NCBI GenBank assembly: GCA_019751575.1
Contig: JAIENF010000470.1
Coordinates: 1-6,965 of the forward strand
Length of the DNA stretch: 6,965 bases
Direction of reading: 5' to 3'
Origin: Burkholderiales bacterium
GTDB taxonomy: Bacteria > Pseudomonadota > Gammaproteobacteria > Burkholderiales > CAIKXV01
Positions 6,326-6,965 of this stretch are shown in pieces. Numbering within the stretch: position 1 is the first letter of the stretch; each line of letters begins with the position of its first letter. Under the pieces are notes generated by a model that worked only from the letters and a program-made list of their open reading frames with translations, ran no database searches and was not told the origin of the DNA. A program made the translations under genes and the position numbers.

Positions 6326-6965
6326 CTGCACCATTCGACCTGACGATCCGCAACGGCACGCTGTCGACCGCGAGCGAGACGTTCCGGGCCGACATCGGCG
6401 TGACCGGGGGACGCATTGCCGTGCTGGCAGACCGCCTGCCACCGGGCACCACCGACATCGACGCGGAGGGACGCTGGGTCCTGCCGGGCGGAATCGACAG
6501 CCATACCCATATCGAGCAGCGATCGAGCAGCGGCGTGATGTGCGCCGACGACTTCCGCTCAGGCACGATCTCCGCTGCGTTCGGCGGCACCACGACGATC
6601 ATGTCGTTCGCCGCGCAGCACCGGGGCGACAGCCTGCGCGAGGTGGTTGCCGACTACCACGCGCTGGCGGCGCCCAAGGCCGTCGTGGACTACGCGTTCC
6701 ACCTGATCATTTCCGACCCGACACCGGAGGTGCTCGATGGCGAACTGCCGGCGCTGATCGCGGGCGGCATCCGTTCGTTCAAGGTCTACATGACCTACGA
6801 CAAGCTGAAGCTGGACGACGGCCAGCTCCTCGACGTGATGTCGGTCGCCCAACGCGAACGCGCGATGGTGATGGTGCACGCCGAGAACCACGAGGTGATC
6901 CAGTGGATCGCCCGCCGCCTCCTCGATCGCGGCCACCGGGCCCCGCGCTTCCACACCGTCGCGCA
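6322..6965 (+). CDS. Dihydropyrimidinase / D-hydantoinase family cyclic amidohydrolase, N-terminal part (cut by right window edge)
   Basis: The first 214 residues of a metal-dependent amidohydrolase that opens cyclic ureides such as dihydropyrimidines or 5-substituted hydantoins (often named hydA). The start is GTG 6322-6324, within the GTGA overlap with the usp stop. FDLTIRNGTL (5-14) is already the family N-terminal strand, so a later start would remove it. The metal site is visible: PGGIDSHTHIE (55-65) gives His61 and His63; SFKVYMTYD (152-160) gives Lys154, the expected carbamylated lysine, with Tyr160 near the usual active-site tyrosine; and MVHAEN (184-189) gives His186. AAFGGTTTIMSFAAQ (85-99) is also typical. 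The remaining ligands (a second His and an Asp) lie beyond the window. About 460-490 residues would be expected in full. No Shine-Dalgarno sequence precedes the GTG, so translation probably depends on coupling to usp. Hydantoinase, dihydropyrimidinase and a related ureidase cannot be told apart here. Confidence 0.92.
   Translation, partial: MTAPFDLTIRNGTLSTASETFRADIGVTGGRIAVLADRLPPGTTDIDAEGRWVLPGGIDSHTHIEQRSSSGVMCADDFRSGTISAAFGGTTTIMSFAAQHRGDSLREVVADYHALAAPKAVVDYAFHLIISDPTPEVLDGELPALIAGGIRSFKVYMTYDKLKLDDGQLLDVMSVAQRERAMVMVHAENHEVIQWIARRLLDRGHRAPRFHTVA

Noticed and set aside
6183..6954. Minus-strand open frames at 6183-6602 and 6559-6954
   Set aside because: They are antisense shadows of the usp and hydantoinase genes, whose plus-strand frames show metal-ligand and fold motifs.

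Overview
This GC-rich (roughly two-thirds G+C by eye) chromosomal window looks betaproteobacterial, most likely Burkholderiales or a close relative. The clues are a Bug/TctC-type solute-binding protein beside a PuuE-like deacetylase gene, a roughly 400-residue TrpS with the insertion and cysteine cluster I associate with Betaproteobacteria, and the chromosomal order yciO-trpS-scpA-scpB. I make this placement from recognised protein families, not from a database search.

Layout: everything from position 1 to 5665 is read on the minus strand, and everything from 5882 to the right edge on the plus strand. From the divergent point at 5666-5881 going left (downstream on the minus strand) come yciO (YrdC/YciO fold), trpS (tryptophanyl-tRNA synthetase), scpA and scpB (kleisin and winged-helix partners of SMC), then a single initiator tRNA-fMet. 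The tRNA has its own sigma70-type promoter and a strong intrinsic terminator. The terminator separates this housekeeping block from a short accessory pair: a secreted Bug-family binding protein and, 93 bases further on, the start of a polysaccharide deacetylase/PuuE-like gene cut by the left edge. To the right of the divergent point lie a universal stress protein gene with a near-perfect ribosome binding site and, overlapping its stop by four bases, the start of a dihydropyrimidinase/D-hydantoinase gene cut by the right edge.

How the parts fit: the central block covers translation (trpS, initiator tRNA, possibly yciO) and chromosome segregation (scpAB). The flanking genes are catabolic: a periplasmic ligand-capture protein with a deacetylase/allantoinase-like hydrolase on the left, and a cyclic-amide hydrolase coupled to a stress protein on the right. 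A shared role in ureide or pyrimidine-like nitrogen compounds is conceivable but is only inference.

I found no mobile element, CRISPR array, toxin-antitoxin pair, defence system or other plainly novel system. The most interesting points are the tRNA-fMet promoter overlapping the scpB stop codon, the four-cysteine cluster in TrpS, two eight-G/C homopolymers in and before the Bug gene, and the stop/start overlap joining usp to the hydantoinase.
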